A DNA stretch of 64,000 bases from Betaproteobacteria bacterium GR16-43 (GCA_001953215.1 CP019169.1:3844001-3908000), one strand, 5' to 3'; shown: positions 24,846 to 35,065, counted from the stretch's first letter. Numbers and translations: made by a program. The notes: a model not told the origin generated them from the sequence alone.

Positions 24846-26456
24846 ATGTCCACCGCACTGACCGAAGCCGCAATGCCCACCCCCGTCCCGTTCGGGGGGG
24901 TCATGCAACGCCTCAATCGCATCCCGCCGCGCGCGATGGTCACGCTGATGATCGGCCTGGCCGCGCTGGCCGCCATCGTCGCCGCCGGCGTGATGTGGTC
25001 CCGCACCGCCGACTACCGAGTGCTGTTCGCCAACGTGGGCGACAAGGATGGCGGCGCCATCGTCGCGGCCCTGTCGCAGATGAACGTTCCGTACAAGTAC
25101 ACCGAAGGCGGCGGCGCGATCATGGTCCCGTCGGACAAGGTCCACGACACGCGCCTGAAGCTCGCGAGCCAGGGCCTGCCGAAAGGCGGCACGGTCGGCT
25201 TCGAGCTGATGGACAACCAGAAGCTGGGCGTCACGCAATTCCAGGAACAGGTGAATTACCAGCGCGGCCTCGAAGGCGAGCTGTCGAAATCCATCATGTC
25301 GCTCGCCGCCGTGCAGAACGCGCGCGTGCACCTCGCGATGCCGCGCCCGTCCGTATTCATGCGCGACAGCGAGAAGCCCAGCGCCTCGGTGCTGGTCCAG
25401 CTCCACCCCGGCCGCTCGCTCGATCGCGCGCAGGTCGCCGGCATCGTGCACCTCGTTTCCGCGAGCGTTCCCGAGCTGCCCGTGAAGAACGTGAGCGTGG
25501 TCGACCAGAACGGCTCCCTCCTTTCTTCCGGCGACACCTCGACCCCCGGCCGCCTCGACGCGACGCAGCTGGCCTACATCCGCGAGATCGAAGCCGCCAC
25601 CATCAAGCGCATCGAGGACATCCTCGGGCCGGTGCTGGGCGCGGGCAACGTCCGCGCCCAGGTCACCGCCGACGTGGACTTCAGCCTCACCGAATCCACC
25701 GCCGAGACCTGGAAGCCGAACCAGGATCCCGCCGCGGCCTCCGTGCGCAGCTCGCAGACGCGCGAGACCGGTTCCGCCGCGCAGAAGGGCCCGCAAGGCG
25801 TCCCCGGTGCAACGTCCAACCAGCCGGGCGCGCAGCCTGCCGCGGCGAATGCCGCAACCGCGGCCACGAACGGCAATGCCACGCGCGACGCGACCGTCAA
25901 CTACGAACTCGACAAGACCGTGAAGGTGACGCGCGCGCCCGTCGGCGCCGTGAAGCGCCTGTCGGCCGCCGTCGTCGTGAACCATCGCAAGCTCGTGGCC
26001 GACGGCAAGACCACGATGGCCCCGCTCGCCAAGGAAGAGCTGGAGCAGATCAACAACCTCGTGAAGGAAGCGATGGGTTTCCAGGAAGCGCGCAAGGACT
26101 CGCTGAACGTCGTCAACGCCGCCTTCACCGTGGTCGAGCGCGAAGTCGTCCCGGAAGTGCCGATGTGGAAGCAGCCCGAGACGATCTCGCTCGCGAAGGA
26201 AGCGGGTTCGGCCATCGGCCTGGGCCTGCTCGCCCTCTTCGTCTTCTTCGGCGTGATCCGTCCCGCCATCCGGGCGGTCGCCGCGGGCGCCGCCACGCCG
26301 GAACCGGCCGCGCTGGGCGCGCCGATGGCCGCCGAGCTCCTCGCCTCGCCCGATGCGCGCCGTGACCGCACGCAGGCCGTGCGCGAAATCGCCAAGCAGG
26401 ATCCGAAGGTCGTCGCCAACGTCGTGAAGAACTGGGTCGGCGGAGGCGAAGCGTGA
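24846..26456 (+). CDS. fliF: Flagellar MS-ring protein FliF
   Basis: A 536-residue protein with membrane helices at about residues 35-57 and 450-470. Between them lie the ring-building motifs (VPYKYTEGGGAIMVPSDKVH, GVTQFQEQVNYQRGLEGELS, SASVLVQLHPGR). The C-terminal tail binds FliG. It founds the basal body and starts the long operon to fliR. The last base overlaps fliG (4 bp). Confidence 0.98.
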   Translation: MSTALTEAAMPTPVPFGGVMQRLNRIPPRAMVTLMIGLAALAAIVAAGVMWSRTADYRVLFANVGDKDGGAIVAALSQMNVPYKYTEGGGAIMVPSDKVHDTRLKLASQGLPKGGTVGFELMDNQKLGVTQFQEQVNYQRGLEGELSKSIMSLAAVQNARVHLAMPRPSVFMRDSEKPSASVLVQLHPGRSLDRAQVAGIVHLVSASVPELPVKNVSVVDQNGSLLSSGDTSTPGRLDATQLAYIREIEAATIKRIEDILGPVLGAGNVRAQVTADVDFSLTESTAETWKPNQDPAAASVRSSQTRETGSAAQKGPQGVPGATSNQPGAQPAAANAATAATNGNATRDATVNYELDKTVKVTRAPVGAVKRLSAAVVVNHRKLVADGKTTMAPLAKEELEQINNLVKEAMGFQEARKDSLNVVNAAFTVVEREVVPEVPMWKQPETISLAKEAGSAIGLGLLALFVFFGVIRPAIRAVAAGAATPEPAALGAPMAAELLASPDARRDRTQAVREIAKQDPKVVANVVKNWVGGGEA

Positions 26457-27448
26457 GCGACAAGGGCCTCGACGACAGCGCCATCCTGCTGCTCTCGCTC
26501 GGCGAGGAAGCGGCGGCCGAGGTCTTCAAGCACCTCGCGCCGAAGGAAGTGCAGAAACTGGGCTCGCGCATGGCGAAGGTCCACAACGTCACGCGCGACC
26601 AGGTCGATGCCGTGCTCGAGCGTTTCGAGGCCGAGGCTTCGGAGCAGACCTCGCTCGGCGGCGACTCGGATGCCTACATCAAGTCCGTGCTCACCAAGGC
26701 GCTGGGCGAGGACAAGGCCAATTTCATCATCGACCGCATCATCGCGGGCGGCGACACCAGCGGCATCGAAGGCCTGAAGTGGATGGACGCGGGCACGGTG
26801 GCCGAACTGATCAAGAACGAGCATCCGCAGATCATCGCGTCGATCCTCGTGCACCTCGAGCGCGACCACGCGAGCGAGATCCTGCTGCGCTTCGTCGACC
26901 GCCTGCGCCACGACGTGCTGTTGCGCATCGCCACGCTCGACGGCATCCAGCCGGCAGCGCTGAAGGAACTGAACGAAGCCCTGTCGAAAGTGCTTTCGGC
27001 CGGCGACAAGCTGAAGAAGGCCCCGCTGGGCGGCGCGCGGACCGCGGCCGAGATCCTCAACTTCGCGGGCGCCACCTCGGAAGCCTCCGCGATCGAGGCC
27101 GTGAAGGAATACGACGAGAAGCTCGCGCAGGAGATCCAGGACGAGATGTTCGTCTTCGACAACCTCAACGGCCTGGACGACAAGTCGATGCAGATGGTGT
27201 TGCGCGAGGTGTCTGGCGAGTCGCTGGTGATCGCCCTCAAGGGTGCCTCGGAGGAACTGCGCGAGAAGATCTTCAAGAACATGTCGCAGCGCGCCTCCGA
27301 GCAGTTGCGCGACGACCTCGAGTCCAAGGGCCCGGTGCGCCTGTCGGAAGTCGAGGGTCAGCAGAAGGAAATCCTGAAGATCGTGCGACGCCTGTCCGAC
27401 GAAGGCCAGATCGCGCTCGGTGCGAAGGGCGACGACGCTTATGTCTAG
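26453..27448 (+). CDS. fliG: Flagellar motor switch protein FliG
   Basis: A 331-residue rotor protein starting at GTG 26453. The middle-domain EHPQ motif is present (NEHPQIIASILVHL), and the C-terminal torque helix carries alternating charges (LKGASEELREKIFKNMSQRA). It transfers torque from MotA and forms the C ring with FliM and FliN. It overlaps fliF and fliH. Confidence 0.98.
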   Translation: MSDKGLDDSAILLLSLGEEAAAEVFKHLAPKEVQKLGSRMAKVHNVTRDQVDAVLERFEAEASEQTSLGGDSDAYIKSVLTKALGEDKANFIIDRIIAGGDTSGIEGLKWMDAGTVAELIKNEHPQIIASILVHLERDHASEILLRFVDRLRHDVLLRIATLDGIQPAALKELNEALSKVLSAGDKLKKAPLGGARTAAEILNFAGATSEASAIEAVKEYDEKLAQEIQDEMFVFDNLNGLDDKSMQMVLREVSGESLVIALKGASEELREKIFKNMSQRASEQLRDDLESKGPVRLSEVEGQQKEILKIVRRLSDEGQIALGAKGDDAYV

Positions 27449-28097
27449 CCGCCTCTGGGATGCGGATGTCGCAGGCGCGGCCAAGCCGTGGAAAGCCGAC
27501 GCGCTCGTGAAGCCCGCGGCCCGCGCCGCCAAGGCCTCGCCCGCAAACGAACTCGAGGCGCGCCGCCGCCTGGTCGCCGAAGCCGCGCGTGCCGAGGGCC
27601 ATGCCCAGGGCCTGCGCGAAGGCCAGGCGCAAGTGCGTGCCGAAGCCGCGAAGCTCACCAAACTCCTCGCGAACGCGCGCGCCTCGTGGGACCGGCTCGA
27701 AGGCGCGATCGCCGAACCGGTGGTGGACCTCGCCGTGGAGATCGCGCGCCAGGTGCTGCGCGCCGACCCGAAGCTGCGCCGCGAAGCGCTTGCCACCGTC
27801 GTGCGCGAGTCGATCGCCTGCCTCGCCGAAGACTCGGGCACCCCGCGCATCGTGCTGCACCCCTCCGATGTCGAATCGCTGAAGGCGCACGTGGGCGAAG
27901 AGCTGGCCCGCGGCGAATGGATCATCACCGAAGACCTGCGCATGGAACCGGGCGGCTGCCGCATCGTCACCGGTTCGGGCGAGGTCGACGCGACGATGTC
28001 CACACGCTGGCGCCGTGTCGTGGCGAGCCTCGGGCGTGAAGCCCCCTGGATGGACGACCGCGAAGCCCCCTGGACCGATGGCGATGAGCGCTACTGA
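27441..28097 (+). CDS. fliH: Flagellar export ATPase regulator FliH
   Basis: A 218-residue protein. A helical N-terminal half includes the Gly-x3-Gly-type repeat region [12 protein letters not shown], and the C-terminal domain (about 95-205; [24 protein letters not shown]) matches FliH/YscL. It holds FliI and links it to the C ring. It overlaps fliG by 8 bp and fliI by 14 bp. Confidence 0.95.
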   Translation: MSSRLWDADVAGAAKPWKADALVKPAARAAKASPANELEARRRLVAEAARAEGHAQGLREGQAQVRAEAAKLTKLLANARASWDRLEGAIAEPVVDLAVEIARQVLRADPKLRREALATVVRESIACLAEDSGTPRIVLHPSDVESLKAHVGEELARGEWIITEDLRMEPGGCRIVTGSGEVDATMSTRWRRVVASLGREAPWMDDREAPWTDGDERY

Positions 28098-29511
28098 CCT
28101 CGTCCCAACCGATCCGATGGACGCGGGCCAGCGCCTCGCGAACCATTTGTCGACCGCGCGCGATCGCGTGGCCCTCTCCTCTCCCCTGCACCCCACGGGC
28201 CGCCTCACCCGCGTGGCCGGCCTCGTGATGGAAGCCACGGGCCTGCGGCTTCCGGTCGGCGCGGGGTGCATGGTGACCGACGGACGCGACGTCGAAGTCG
28301 AAGCCGAAGTGGTCGGCTTCCACGGCTCGCGCCTCTATCTCATGCCCGTGCACGAAGTGCATGGGCTTCGCCCGGGTGCCACGCTCACGCCCGTGGAGAA
28401 CTGGCCCGCGCTCAAGTATCGCGGCGGCGCCGCCGCGCCGCGCCGGCAGGAAGACCGCTCGAAGCGGCTGCCCGCCGGCGATGCGTTGCTGGGCCGCGTG
28501 GTGGACAGCGCCGGCAAGCCGCTCGACGACCGTGGACCGATCGATGCCGACCGGCAGGTGGGCCTCGCCTCGCGCGCCGTGAACCCGATCACCCGCACGC
28601 CGATCGACAAGCCGCTCGACGTGGGCGTGCGCGCGATCAACGCATTGATGACGGTGGGCCGCGGCCAGCGCCTGGGCCTCTTCGCCGGCAGCGGCGTGGG
28701 CAAGAGCGTGCTGATCGGCATGATGGCGCGCTACACCGCCGCCGACGTGATCGTCGTGGGCCTGATCGGCGAACGCGGCCGTGAAGTCCAGGAATTCGTG
28801 GCGCAGATCCTCGGCGCCGAAGGATTGAAGCGCGCCATCGTCGTGGCCGCGCCCGCCGACACCACGCCGTTGATGCGCGTGCAAGCGGCGAGCTATGCGA
28901 CCGCGCTGGCCGAGGAATTCCGCGCCCGCGGCAAGAACGTGCTGCTGGTGATGGATTCGCTCACGCGCTACGCGATGGCGCTGCGCGAGATCGCGCTCGC
29001 CATCGGCGAGCCGCCCGCCACCAAGGGCTATCCGCCTTCCGTCTTCGCGCGCCTGCCGCAACTGGTCGAGCGCGCGGGCAATGCGCAGGGCCCCGGCTCG
29101 ATCACCGCTTTCTACACCGTCCTCACCGAGGGCGACGACCACAACGACCCGATCGCCGACAACGCGCGCGCGATCCTGGACGGCCACATCGTGCTGGCCC
29201 GCGACCTCGCCGAATCGGGGCACTACCCCGCCATCGACGTGGAAGCGTCGGTGAGCCGCCTCATGCACCAGGTGTCGCAGCCCGCGGACCTCGAAGCCGC
29301 GCGCCGCTTCCGCTCCCTCTTCTCCCGCGAGCGCCGCAACCGCGACCTCGTGGCCATCGGCGCCTACGTGCGCGGCCAGGATCCGTTGCTCGACGAGGCG
29401 CTCGAGCGCCGCGGCGACATGGAGAAATTCCTGCGCCAGGACATGCTCGAACACGCCTCGCTCGACGCCTCGCGCTCGGGCCTGCGCCACTTCTCCGGAG
29501 GCAAGAAATGA
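28084..29511 (+). CDS. fliI: Flagellum-specific export ATPase FliI
   Basis: A 475-residue F1-beta-like ATPase with Walker [14 protein letters not shown] (about residues 200-212), the [10 protein letters not shown] motif and Walker [12 protein letters not shown]. It energises and gates export with FliH and FliJ. Start ATG 28084 is preferred; ATG 28078 is two codons earlier. Confidence 0.98.
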   Translation: MSATDLVPTDPMDAGQRLANHLSTARDRVALSSPLHPTGRLTRVAGLVMEATGLRLPVGAGCMVTDGRDVEVEAEVVGFHGSRLYLMPVHEVHGLRPGATLTPVENWPALKYRGGAAAPRRQEDRSKRLPAGDALLGRVVDSAGKPLDDRGPIDADRQVGLASRAVNPITRTPIDKPLDVGVRAINALMTVGRGQRLGLFAGSGVGKSVLIGMMARYTAADVIVVGLIGERGREVQEFVAQILGAEGLKRAIVVAAPADTTPLMRVQAASYATALAEEFRARGKNVLLVMDSLTRYAMALREIALAIGEPPATKGYPPSVFARLPQLVERAGNAQGPGSITAFYTVLTEGDDHNDPIADNARAILDGHIVLARDLAESGHYPAIDVEASVSRLMHQVSQPADLEAARRFRSLFSRERRNRDLVAIGAYVRGQDPLLDEALERRGDMEKFLRQDMLEHASLDASRSGLRHFSGGKK

Positions 29512-29945
29512 GAGACGGACTGCCCTTCGACGTACTGCTCGACATGGCCGAGCGCGAGCGCGACGCCTGCGCGCGCGTGGCCTCCGACATGGACGTCGGC
29601 CTGCGCCGCGCGCAGGACCGCATGCGCCTGCTCGAATCGCACTTCGCCGCCTGCTCGAGCGCGCGTCCGAAGGACGCCGCCGCGCACGACGGCGCCAAGA
29701 TCCGCAACGACCGCGCCTTCCTCGCGCGCCTCGAGATGGCACTGCGCCGCCAGGCCGACGATGTGCGCGGCAGCCAGGCCCGCCTGGACCAGGCCCGCGA
29801 CGCGATGCGCGAAGCCGAGAAACGCCTGCGCGCCTTCGGGCAATTGAAGACCCGCGCGCTGCGCGCCGCCGCCGCCGTCGAGGCGAAGCGCGACCAGCAG
29901 ATGAACGACGAATTCGCCGCGCGCCGCGTGCGCGCGGCCCTTTAG
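29508..29945 (+). CDS. fliJ: Flagellar export chaperone FliJ
   Basis: A 145-residue, charged, entirely coiled-coil protein ([20 protein letters not shown]) in the FliJ position and of FliJ length. It sits in the FliI hexamer and binds FlhA. ATGA overlap with fliI. Confidence 0.92.
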   Translation: MRDGLPFDVLLDMAERERDACARVASDMDVGLRRAQDRMRLLESHFAACSSARPKDAAAHDGAKIRNDRAFLARLEMALRRQADDVRGSQARLDQARDAMREAEKRLRAFGQLKTRALRAAAAVEAKRDQQMNDEFAARRVRAAL

Positions 29946-29957
29946 ACGAGAACCCCC

Positions 29958-30908
29958 ATGACCGCGATCGCCGCCGTACCCGCGCAGGCCAACCCCGGAC
30001 CGGATTTCGCCGCGTTCGCGCTCCCCGTTTCGAGCGACCGCTTCAGCGACGCGCTGATGGCCCTGCTCGCCCCGGAATCCGCGCCAACCCTCTCCGCCGC
30101 GGATGCGACCATGCTCGGCGGGCTCGCCCTCGACGGCAAGGGCAAGGTCGCCAAGCCCTTCGAACTGGACACCGATTCCGTGAAGGCCGCGGCCGGCGAA
30201 GCCGCCGCCGCCGACGCGATGCTGTTCGCCGCCCTGCCCGCACCGATCGTGCCGGTGGCCACGCCCGAGGCGTTCGTCGCCGAAGGCGGCATGACCACCT
30301 CGACCGGGAAGATCGGCACGCTCGGCCTGGGCGAAGCCCTCGGCGCCCTGGCCGAACGCCCCGATGTCCAGCTGCGCGAAAAGCTCGACCCGCGCAGCGA
30401 GGCCCGCCCCGAATTCCTGCTCGAAACGCACTTCCCCGGCGCCCACACGCACGTGGCCCCGGCACACGAGGCGAAGGAAGCCCCGACCTTCAACATCGAA
30501 GCGCCGATCGGCTCCTCGCAGTTCCGCGAACAGGCCGCCGATTCGATCCGCTGGATGGCGAGGAACGGCGAGACCCACGCCGAGATCAACATCCACCCGG
30601 CCGAGCTGGGCCCGATCCAGATCGAGATGAAGATGGTGGGCGACCGCGCCGACCTGATCTTCGTCGCCGCCCACCCCGACACGCGCGACGCCCTGCAGGA
30701 CCAGTTGCCCCAGCTCTTCGACCTCCTGGCCGAGAGCGGCATCCAGCTGGGCCAGGCCCACGTGCGCGACGAATCTCCGGACGCCCAGGGCTTCGCGGCC
30801 CGGGCCGGTCTTGCAAGTGAAACCGAAAACGGCGCCGAAACCGCCCCGAAGGCCGCCCTTTTGCCCCGCGGCGCCTCGGGCGACCGCCTGGTCGATACCT
30901 TCGCCTGA
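29958..30908 (+). CDS. fliK: Flagellar hook-length control protein FliK
   Basis: A 316-residue protein with an Ala/Pro-rich secreted N-terminus and the conserved C-terminal domain (about 185-275; INIHPAELGPIQIEMKMVGD, then LPQLFDLLAESGIQLGQAHV). It measures hook length and triggers the FlhB switch. It follows fliJ by 12 bp and is 94 bp from fliL. Confidence 0.94.
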   Translation: MTAIAAVPAQANPGPDFAAFALPVSSDRFSDALMALLAPESAPTLSAADATMLGGLALDGKGKVAKPFELDTDSVKAAAGEAAAADAMLFAALPAPIVPVATPEAFVAEGGMTTSTGKIGTLGLGEALGALAERPDVQLREKLDPRSEARPEFLLETHFPGAHTHVAPAHEAKEAPTFNIEAPIGSSQFREQAADSIRWMARNGETHAEINIHPAELGPIQIEMKMVGDRADLIFVAAHPDTRDALQDQLPQLFDLLAESGIQLGQAHVRDESPDAQGFAARAGLASETENGAETAPKAALLPRGASGDRLVDTFA

Positions 30909-30939
30909 TCTGGGGGGGTTAGGCCGCGCTACTCCTCGC

Positions 30940-30967
30940 TTGGAAGGGGGTTCCGGGACTCAATAAT
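30940..30967 (+). promoter_or_regulatory. Possible sigma-70-type promoter before fliL
   Basis: TTGGAA, 16 bases and AATAAT lie 36 bp upstream of fliL. The string GGGACTCAA within the spacer also occurs upstream of fliF near a CATAAT box (24791-24812). An internal promoter for the fliL-fliR half is plausible but weakly supported. Confidence 0.35.
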
Positions 30968-31002
30968 TCCGGAATCGAATTTCCACCGAGGAGCACCCCG
31001 CG

Positions 31003-31545
31003 ATGGCCGCTGCACCCCAAGCCGCAAAGAACGCCGCCAAAGGCGCCGAAGCGCCGGCCGCGCCCGCCCCGAAAAAGGGTGGCAAGAAGCTCCTCGTCAT
31101 CGCGATCGTCGGCCTGCTGCTGGGCGCCGGCGCCGGCGGTGCCGCGTGGTACTTCCTCGGCAGCAAGAAGGACAAGGAAGCGCACGGCGCCGAGGGCAAG
31201 GATGGGAAGGAAGCGAAGAAGTCCGAACCCACGAAGGTCCCGGTCTTCCTGCCGCTGGACACCTTCACGGTGAACCTGCGCGACAACCAGTCCGAACGCT
31301 ACCTGCAGGCCGGCCTCACGCTCGAAGTCGAAGCCGAGCCCGCCGCCGAGCGCCTGAAGGCCCACATGCCGATCGCGCGCAGCGCGATCCTGTTGCTGTT
31401 GTCGAGCAAGCAGTCCAACGACTTGAACACGGTCGAGGACAAGGCGAAGCTCGGCACCGAAATCATCGCCGAGCTCGCGAAGATCCCCGCGTTCAAGGAA
31501 GTCCCGGTGCGCGCCGTGCATTTCCACGCCTTCGTGATCCAGTAA
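31003..31545 (+). CDS. fliL: Flagellar basal body-associated protein FliL
   Basis: A 180-residue protein with an Ala/Lys-rich cytoplasmic start, one membrane helix (about residues 28-50) and a periplasmic domain (VFLPLDTFTVNLRDNQSERYLQAG region). It stabilises stators around the rotor. It follows fliK after the only sizeable gap in the operon. Confidence 0.95.
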   Translation: MAAAPQAAKNAAKGAEAPAAPAPKKGGKKLLVIAIVGLLLGAGAGGAAWYFLGSKKDKEAHGAEGKDGKEAKKSEPTKVPVFLPLDTFTVNLRDNQSERYLQAGLTLEVEAEPAAERLKAHMPIARSAILLLLSSKQSNDLNTVEDKAKLGTEIIAELAKIPAFKEVPVRAVHFHAFVIQ

Positions 31546-31547
31546 CG

Positions 31548-32552
31548 ATGAGCGAGATCCTTTCCCAGGACGAAGTCGACGCACTGCTGCGCGGGGTCAA
31601 CGGCGAAGCCGACACGCCCGAGGAGCCGGCTCCCCAGGGGGGCGTGCGCAACTACAACCTGGCGACCCAGGAGAGGATCGTGCGCGGGCGCATGCCCACG
31701 CTCGAGATCATCCACGAGCGCTTCGCGCGCCTGCTGCGGATCGGCCTCTTCAACTTCATGCGCCGCAGCCCCGAGATCTCCGTGGGCCCGGTGCGCGTGC
31801 TGAAGTATTCCGAATTCGTGAGGAACCTCGTCGTCCCCACGAACATCAACCTCGTGCAGATGAAGCCGTTGCGCGGCACCGCGCTCTTCATCTTCGACCC
31901 GAGCCTGGTCTTCAGCGTGGTCGACAACATGTTCGGCGGCGACGGGCGCTTCCACATGCGCGTCGAGGGCCGCGACTTCACGCCCACCGAGAACCGCATC
32001 ATCCAGAAGATGCTCGAGGTGGTCTTCGCCGACTACCAGAAGAGCTGGCAGCCCGTGTTCCCGGTGCAGTTCGAGTACGTGCGCTCGGAGATGCACACGC
32101 AGTTCGCCAACATCGCGACCCCCACCGAAATCGTGATCTGCGCCACGTTCAACATCGAGCTGGGCGACACCGGCGGCGCCTTCCACGTGTGCCTGCCCTA
32201 CGCGATGCTGGAACCCATCCGCGACATCCTCTACTCGAGCGTGCAGGGCGACCACATGGAGCCCGACAAGCGCTGGGTGCGCATGCTCTCCAAGCAGGTG
32301 CAGCTGGCCGACGTGCAGCTCGCCGCCAACCTGACCGAGCTGCCCATCAAGGTGGGCGAGCTCATGAAACTCAAGGTGGGCGACGTCCTCGACTTCGACC
32401 CGCCGCGCCTCGTGACCGCTTCCGTGGACGGCGTGCCCGTCTTCGAATGCCGCCACGGCTCCCACAACGGCCAATACGCGATCCGCGTCGAGCGGATCCT
32501 TTCCATCACCCCCCAGGAGAACGCCCTTGGAGACGAACCCGCAATCCGCTGA
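31548..32552 (+). CDS. fliM: Flagellar motor switch protein FliM
   Basis: A 334-residue protein with the N-terminal CheY-P binding peptide (MSEILSQDEVDALLRGV), the middle CheC-like domain including LFIFDPSLVFSVVDNMFGGD, and the C-terminal SpoA domain. It receives the chemotaxis signal in the C ring. The end overlaps the start of fliN by 26 bp. Confidence 0.98.
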   Translation: MSEILSQDEVDALLRGVNGEADTPEEPAPQGGVRNYNLATQERIVRGRMPTLEIIHERFARLLRIGLFNFMRRSPEISVGPVRVLKYSEFVRNLVVPTNINLVQMKPLRGTALFIFDPSLVFSVVDNMFGGDGRFHMRVEGRDFTPTENRIIQKMLEVVFADYQKSWQPVFPVQFEYVRSEMHTQFANIATPTEIVICATFNIELGDTGGAFHVCLPYAMLEPIRDILYSSVQGDHMEPDKRWVRMLSKQVQLADVQLAANLTELPIKVGELMKLKVGDVLDFDPPRLVTASVDGVPVFECRHGSHNGQYAIRVERILSITPQENALGDEPAIR

Positions 32553-32946
32553 AGTGTCCGCCGAGGACGATTGGGGCGCCGCGCTCGCCGAGCAGGCCTC
32601 GTCGAATCCCGTGGCACCCGCCGCGACCGCCGCCCATGCCCAGGTGTTCCAGCCCTTCGCGGGCGCGGCACCGGCCGGCGCCGGGCACGACATCGACATG
32701 ATCATGGACATCCCGGTGACGCTCACCGTGGAGCTCGGCCGCACGAAGGTGCCGATCAAGCACATCCTCCAGCTCGCGCAGGGTTCGGTCGTCGAACTCG
32801 ATGGCCTCGCCGGCGAACCGATGGACGTGCTGGTGAACGGTTGCCTGATCGCGCAGGGCGAAGTGGTCGTGGTGAACGACAAGTTCGGCATCCGCTTGAC
32901 CGACATCATCACGCCCTCCGAGCGGCTGCGGAAACTGAACCGATGA
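32527..32946 (+). CDS. fliN: Flagellar motor switch protein FliN
   Basis: A 139-residue protein starting at TTG 32527, supported by AGGAG 8 bases upstream. The Ala-rich N-terminus is followed by the SpoA domain (IPVTLTVELGRTKVPIKHIL, LVNGCLIAQGEVVVVNDKFG). It forms the base of the C ring and docks FliH. It overlaps fliM and fliO. Confidence 0.97.
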   Translation: METNPQSAEVSAEDDWGAALAEQASSNPVAPAATAAHAQVFQPFAGAAPAGAGHDIDMIMDIPVTLTVELGRTKVPIKHILQLAQGSVVELDGLAGEPMDVLVNGCLIAQGEVVVVNDKFGIRLTDIITPSERLRKLNR

Positions 32947-33290
32947 ACGAAGCCGCATCGCCGTCCCTGCTGGGCACGGTCTTCTCGCTCGCGGCCGTGC
33001 TGGCGCTCTTCGTGGGCGCCGCGTGGTTCGCGAAGCGCGCGCGGGGCGGTTCCGCCGCGCGTCCCGCGGCGCACCTGCGCGCCGTGGCGCAACTCTCGCT
33101 CGGCGCGCGCGAGCGCGTCGTGATCGTCGAGGCTGCCGGCCAATGGCTCGTGCTCGGCGTGGCTCCCGGCAACGTGCAGCACGTCGCGACGATGGCCAAG
33201 CCCGAAGGCGCCGACGCCGTCGCCGCCAATCCGCTGCCGCAAGCGTTCGCGCAAGTGCTCTCGCGTTTCGGAGGCACGAATGCGCGCTGA
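32943..33290 (+). CDS. fliO: Flagellar export assembly protein FliO
   Basis: A 115-residue protein with one N-terminal membrane helix (about 10-30) and a short cytoplasmic domain with the motif LGARERVVIVEAAGQWLVLG. It assists FliP ring assembly. It overlaps fliN by 4 bp and fliP by 11 bp. Confidence 0.93.
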   Translation: MNEAASPSLLGTVFSLAAVLALFVGAAWFAKRARGGSAARPAAHLRAVAQLSLGARERVVIVEAAGQWLVLGVAPGNVQHVATMAKPEGADAVAANPLPQAFAQVLSRFGGTNAR

Positions 33291-34032
33291 CATCCGCGGC
33301 GCGTTGATCGGCGCCGCGCTCCTCGTTCCGGCGCTCGCCTTCGGCGCCCCGGCCAATGACTTGCCCCTGGTGACCAGCGGCCCCGCCGCCGGCGGCGGCA
33401 CCGCGTGGTCGGTGTCGGTGCAGGCGTTGCTGCTCATCACCGCGATCGGGTTCCTGCCGGCCGCGCTGATGCTGATGACGGGCTTCACCCGCATCATCAT
33501 CGTGCTGTCTCTCTTGCGCCACGCGCTGGGCACGCAATCCTCTCCGCCCAATCAGGTTATCGTCGGCCTTTCGTTTTTCTTGACCCTCTTCGTGATGCAG
33601 CCGGTCACCGACCGCATCTACGCCGAGGCGTACGTGCCCTACACGGCCGGCCAGATCTCGCTCGAGGAAGGCTTGAAGCGCGGCGAGAAGCCGTTGCGCG
33701 ACTTCATGATGAAGCAGACGAGGAAGCCCGACCTCGCCCTGTTCCTGCGCCTCGCGAACGCGAAGGACGTCACGAACCTGGAGCAAGTCCCGCTGCGCGT
33801 GCTGATCCCCGCCTTCGTGACGAGCGAATTGAAGACCGCGTTCCAGATCGGCTTCATGGTGTTCATCCCGTTCCTCATCATCGACCTCGTCGTCGCGAGC
33901 GTGCTGATGTCGATGGGCATGATGATGCTGTCGCCCGTGCTGATCTCGCTGCCCTTCAAGCTGATGCTCTTCGTGCTGGTGGACGGGTGGACGCTGCTGG
34001 TGGGCTCGCTCGTGCAGAGCTTCTCGCCATGA
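33280..34032 (+). CDS. fliP: Flagellar export gate protein FliP
   Basis: A 250-residue protein with a cleavable signal-like N-terminus and four membrane helices. Conserved motifs are LMLMTGFTRIIIVLSLLRHA and PFKLMLFVLVDGW near the end. It forms the export pore with FliQ and FliR. Start ATG 33280 lies inside fliO. Confidence 0.98.
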   Translation: MRADIRGALIGAALLVPALAFGAPANDLPLVTSGPAAGGGTAWSVSVQALLLITAIGFLPAALMLMTGFTRIIIVLSLLRHALGTQSSPPNQVIVGLSFFLTLFVMQPVTDRIYAEAYVPYTAGQISLEEGLKRGEKPLRDFMMKQTRKPDLALFLRLANAKDVTNLEQVPLRVLIPAFVTSELKTAFQIGFMVFIPFLIIDLVVASVLMSMGMMMLSPVLISLPFKLMLFVLVDGWTLLVGSLVQSFSP

Positions 34033-34298
34033 CGCCGCAGACCGTCATGACGCTGGCGCAGCAGGCGCTGGAGCTGACCCTCATCGTGTCGGCCCCGCTG
34101 CTGGGCGCCGCCCTCGTCACCGGCCTCATCGTGAGCCTCTTCCAGGCCGCCACGCAGATCAACGAAGCGACGCTCTCGTTCATCCCGAAGCTGCTCGCCC
34201 TCTTCGCCGTGCTCACGGTCTCCGGCCCGTGGATGATCGCGCTGCTCACCGACTACATGACGCGGCTCTTCACCAGCATTCCCAGCATGATCGGATAA
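34029..34298 (+). CDS. fliQ: Flagellar export gate protein FliQ
   Basis: An 89-residue protein with two membrane helices and the conserved stretch LIVSLFQAATQINEATLSFI. It is a component of the FliP5Q4R1 gate. ATGA overlap with fliP. Confidence 0.98.
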   Translation: MTPQTVMTLAQQALELTLIVSAPLLGAALVTGLIVSLFQAATQINEATLSFIPKLLALFAVLTVSGPWMIALLTDYMTRLFTSIPSMIG

Positions 34299-34300
34299 CG

Positions 34301-35065
34301 GTGATCACGTTCACGGAAAGCCAGATCATGGGTTGGCTGGGCCAGTTTCTCTGGCCTTTCGTGCGCGCGCTCTCGATGCTGGCCGTGGCCCCGGTGCTGG
34401 GCCACGATTCCATTCCCTCGCGCCTGAAGGTCGCCCTGGCCGCGGCGCTCGCCTTCGCGCTCGCCCCGATCCTCCCGGCGAACATGCCCTCGCCCTCCAC
34501 GGCCGCGGCACTGCCCGCGCTGGTGCAGCAGATCGCCGTGGGCACGATGTTGGGCCTCGCCGCGCGCCTCGCTTTCGCCGCGATCGAGATGGCGGGCGAC
34601 CTGATCGGCCTGCAGATGGGCTTGTCCTTCGCGACCTTCATCGATCCCCAGAACTCGACGCCTTCGCCGTTGATCGGCAGCTTCCTCGGCGTGGTGGCGA
34701 TGCTCACGTTCCTTTCGTTCGACGGGCACCTGGCGCTCGTGGCCGCATTGGCGGAGAGCTTCCGTTCGGTGCCGCCCGGAGCTTCGATCGCGCAGTTCGC
34801 CGACGCGAAGGTCTTCGTGCGCTGGGGCAGCGAGCTCTTCCGTCTGGGCCTGCACATCAGCCTGCCCGTGGTGGCCGCGATGCTCGCCGCCAACATGGCG
34901 CTGGCCATCCTCGTGCGCGCCGCGCCGCAACTGAACATCTTCTCGGTGGGCTTCCCCGCGACGCTGCTGATCGGCCTCGCGGTCCTGATGGCCTCGCTCC
35001 CGGCGCTGATGCCGCTGATCGAGGCGGCGCTGCGTTCCGGATTGCTCGTGGGAGTCTCGCGATGA
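34301..35065 (+). CDS. fliR: Flagellar export gate protein FliR
   Basis: A 254-residue membrane protein with about six helices. GTG start at 34301, 2 bp after fliQ. Conserved features include GLQMGLSFATFIDPQNS and the C-terminal helices with LGL/PALMPLIEAALRSG. It closes the export gate complex. It overlaps the following GGDEF gene by 4 bp. Confidence 0.97.
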   Translation: MITFTESQIMGWLGQFLWPFVRALSMLAVAPVLGHDSIPSRLKVALAAALAFALAPILPANMPSPSTAAALPALVQQIAVGTMLGLAARLAFAAIEMAGDLIGLQMGLSFATFIDPQNSTPSPLIGSFLGVVAMLTFLSFDGHLALVAALAESFRSVPPGASIAQFADAKVFVRWGSELFRLGLHISLPVVAAMLAANMALAILVRAAPQLNIFSVGFPATLLIGLAVLMASLPALMPLIEAALRSGLLVGVSR

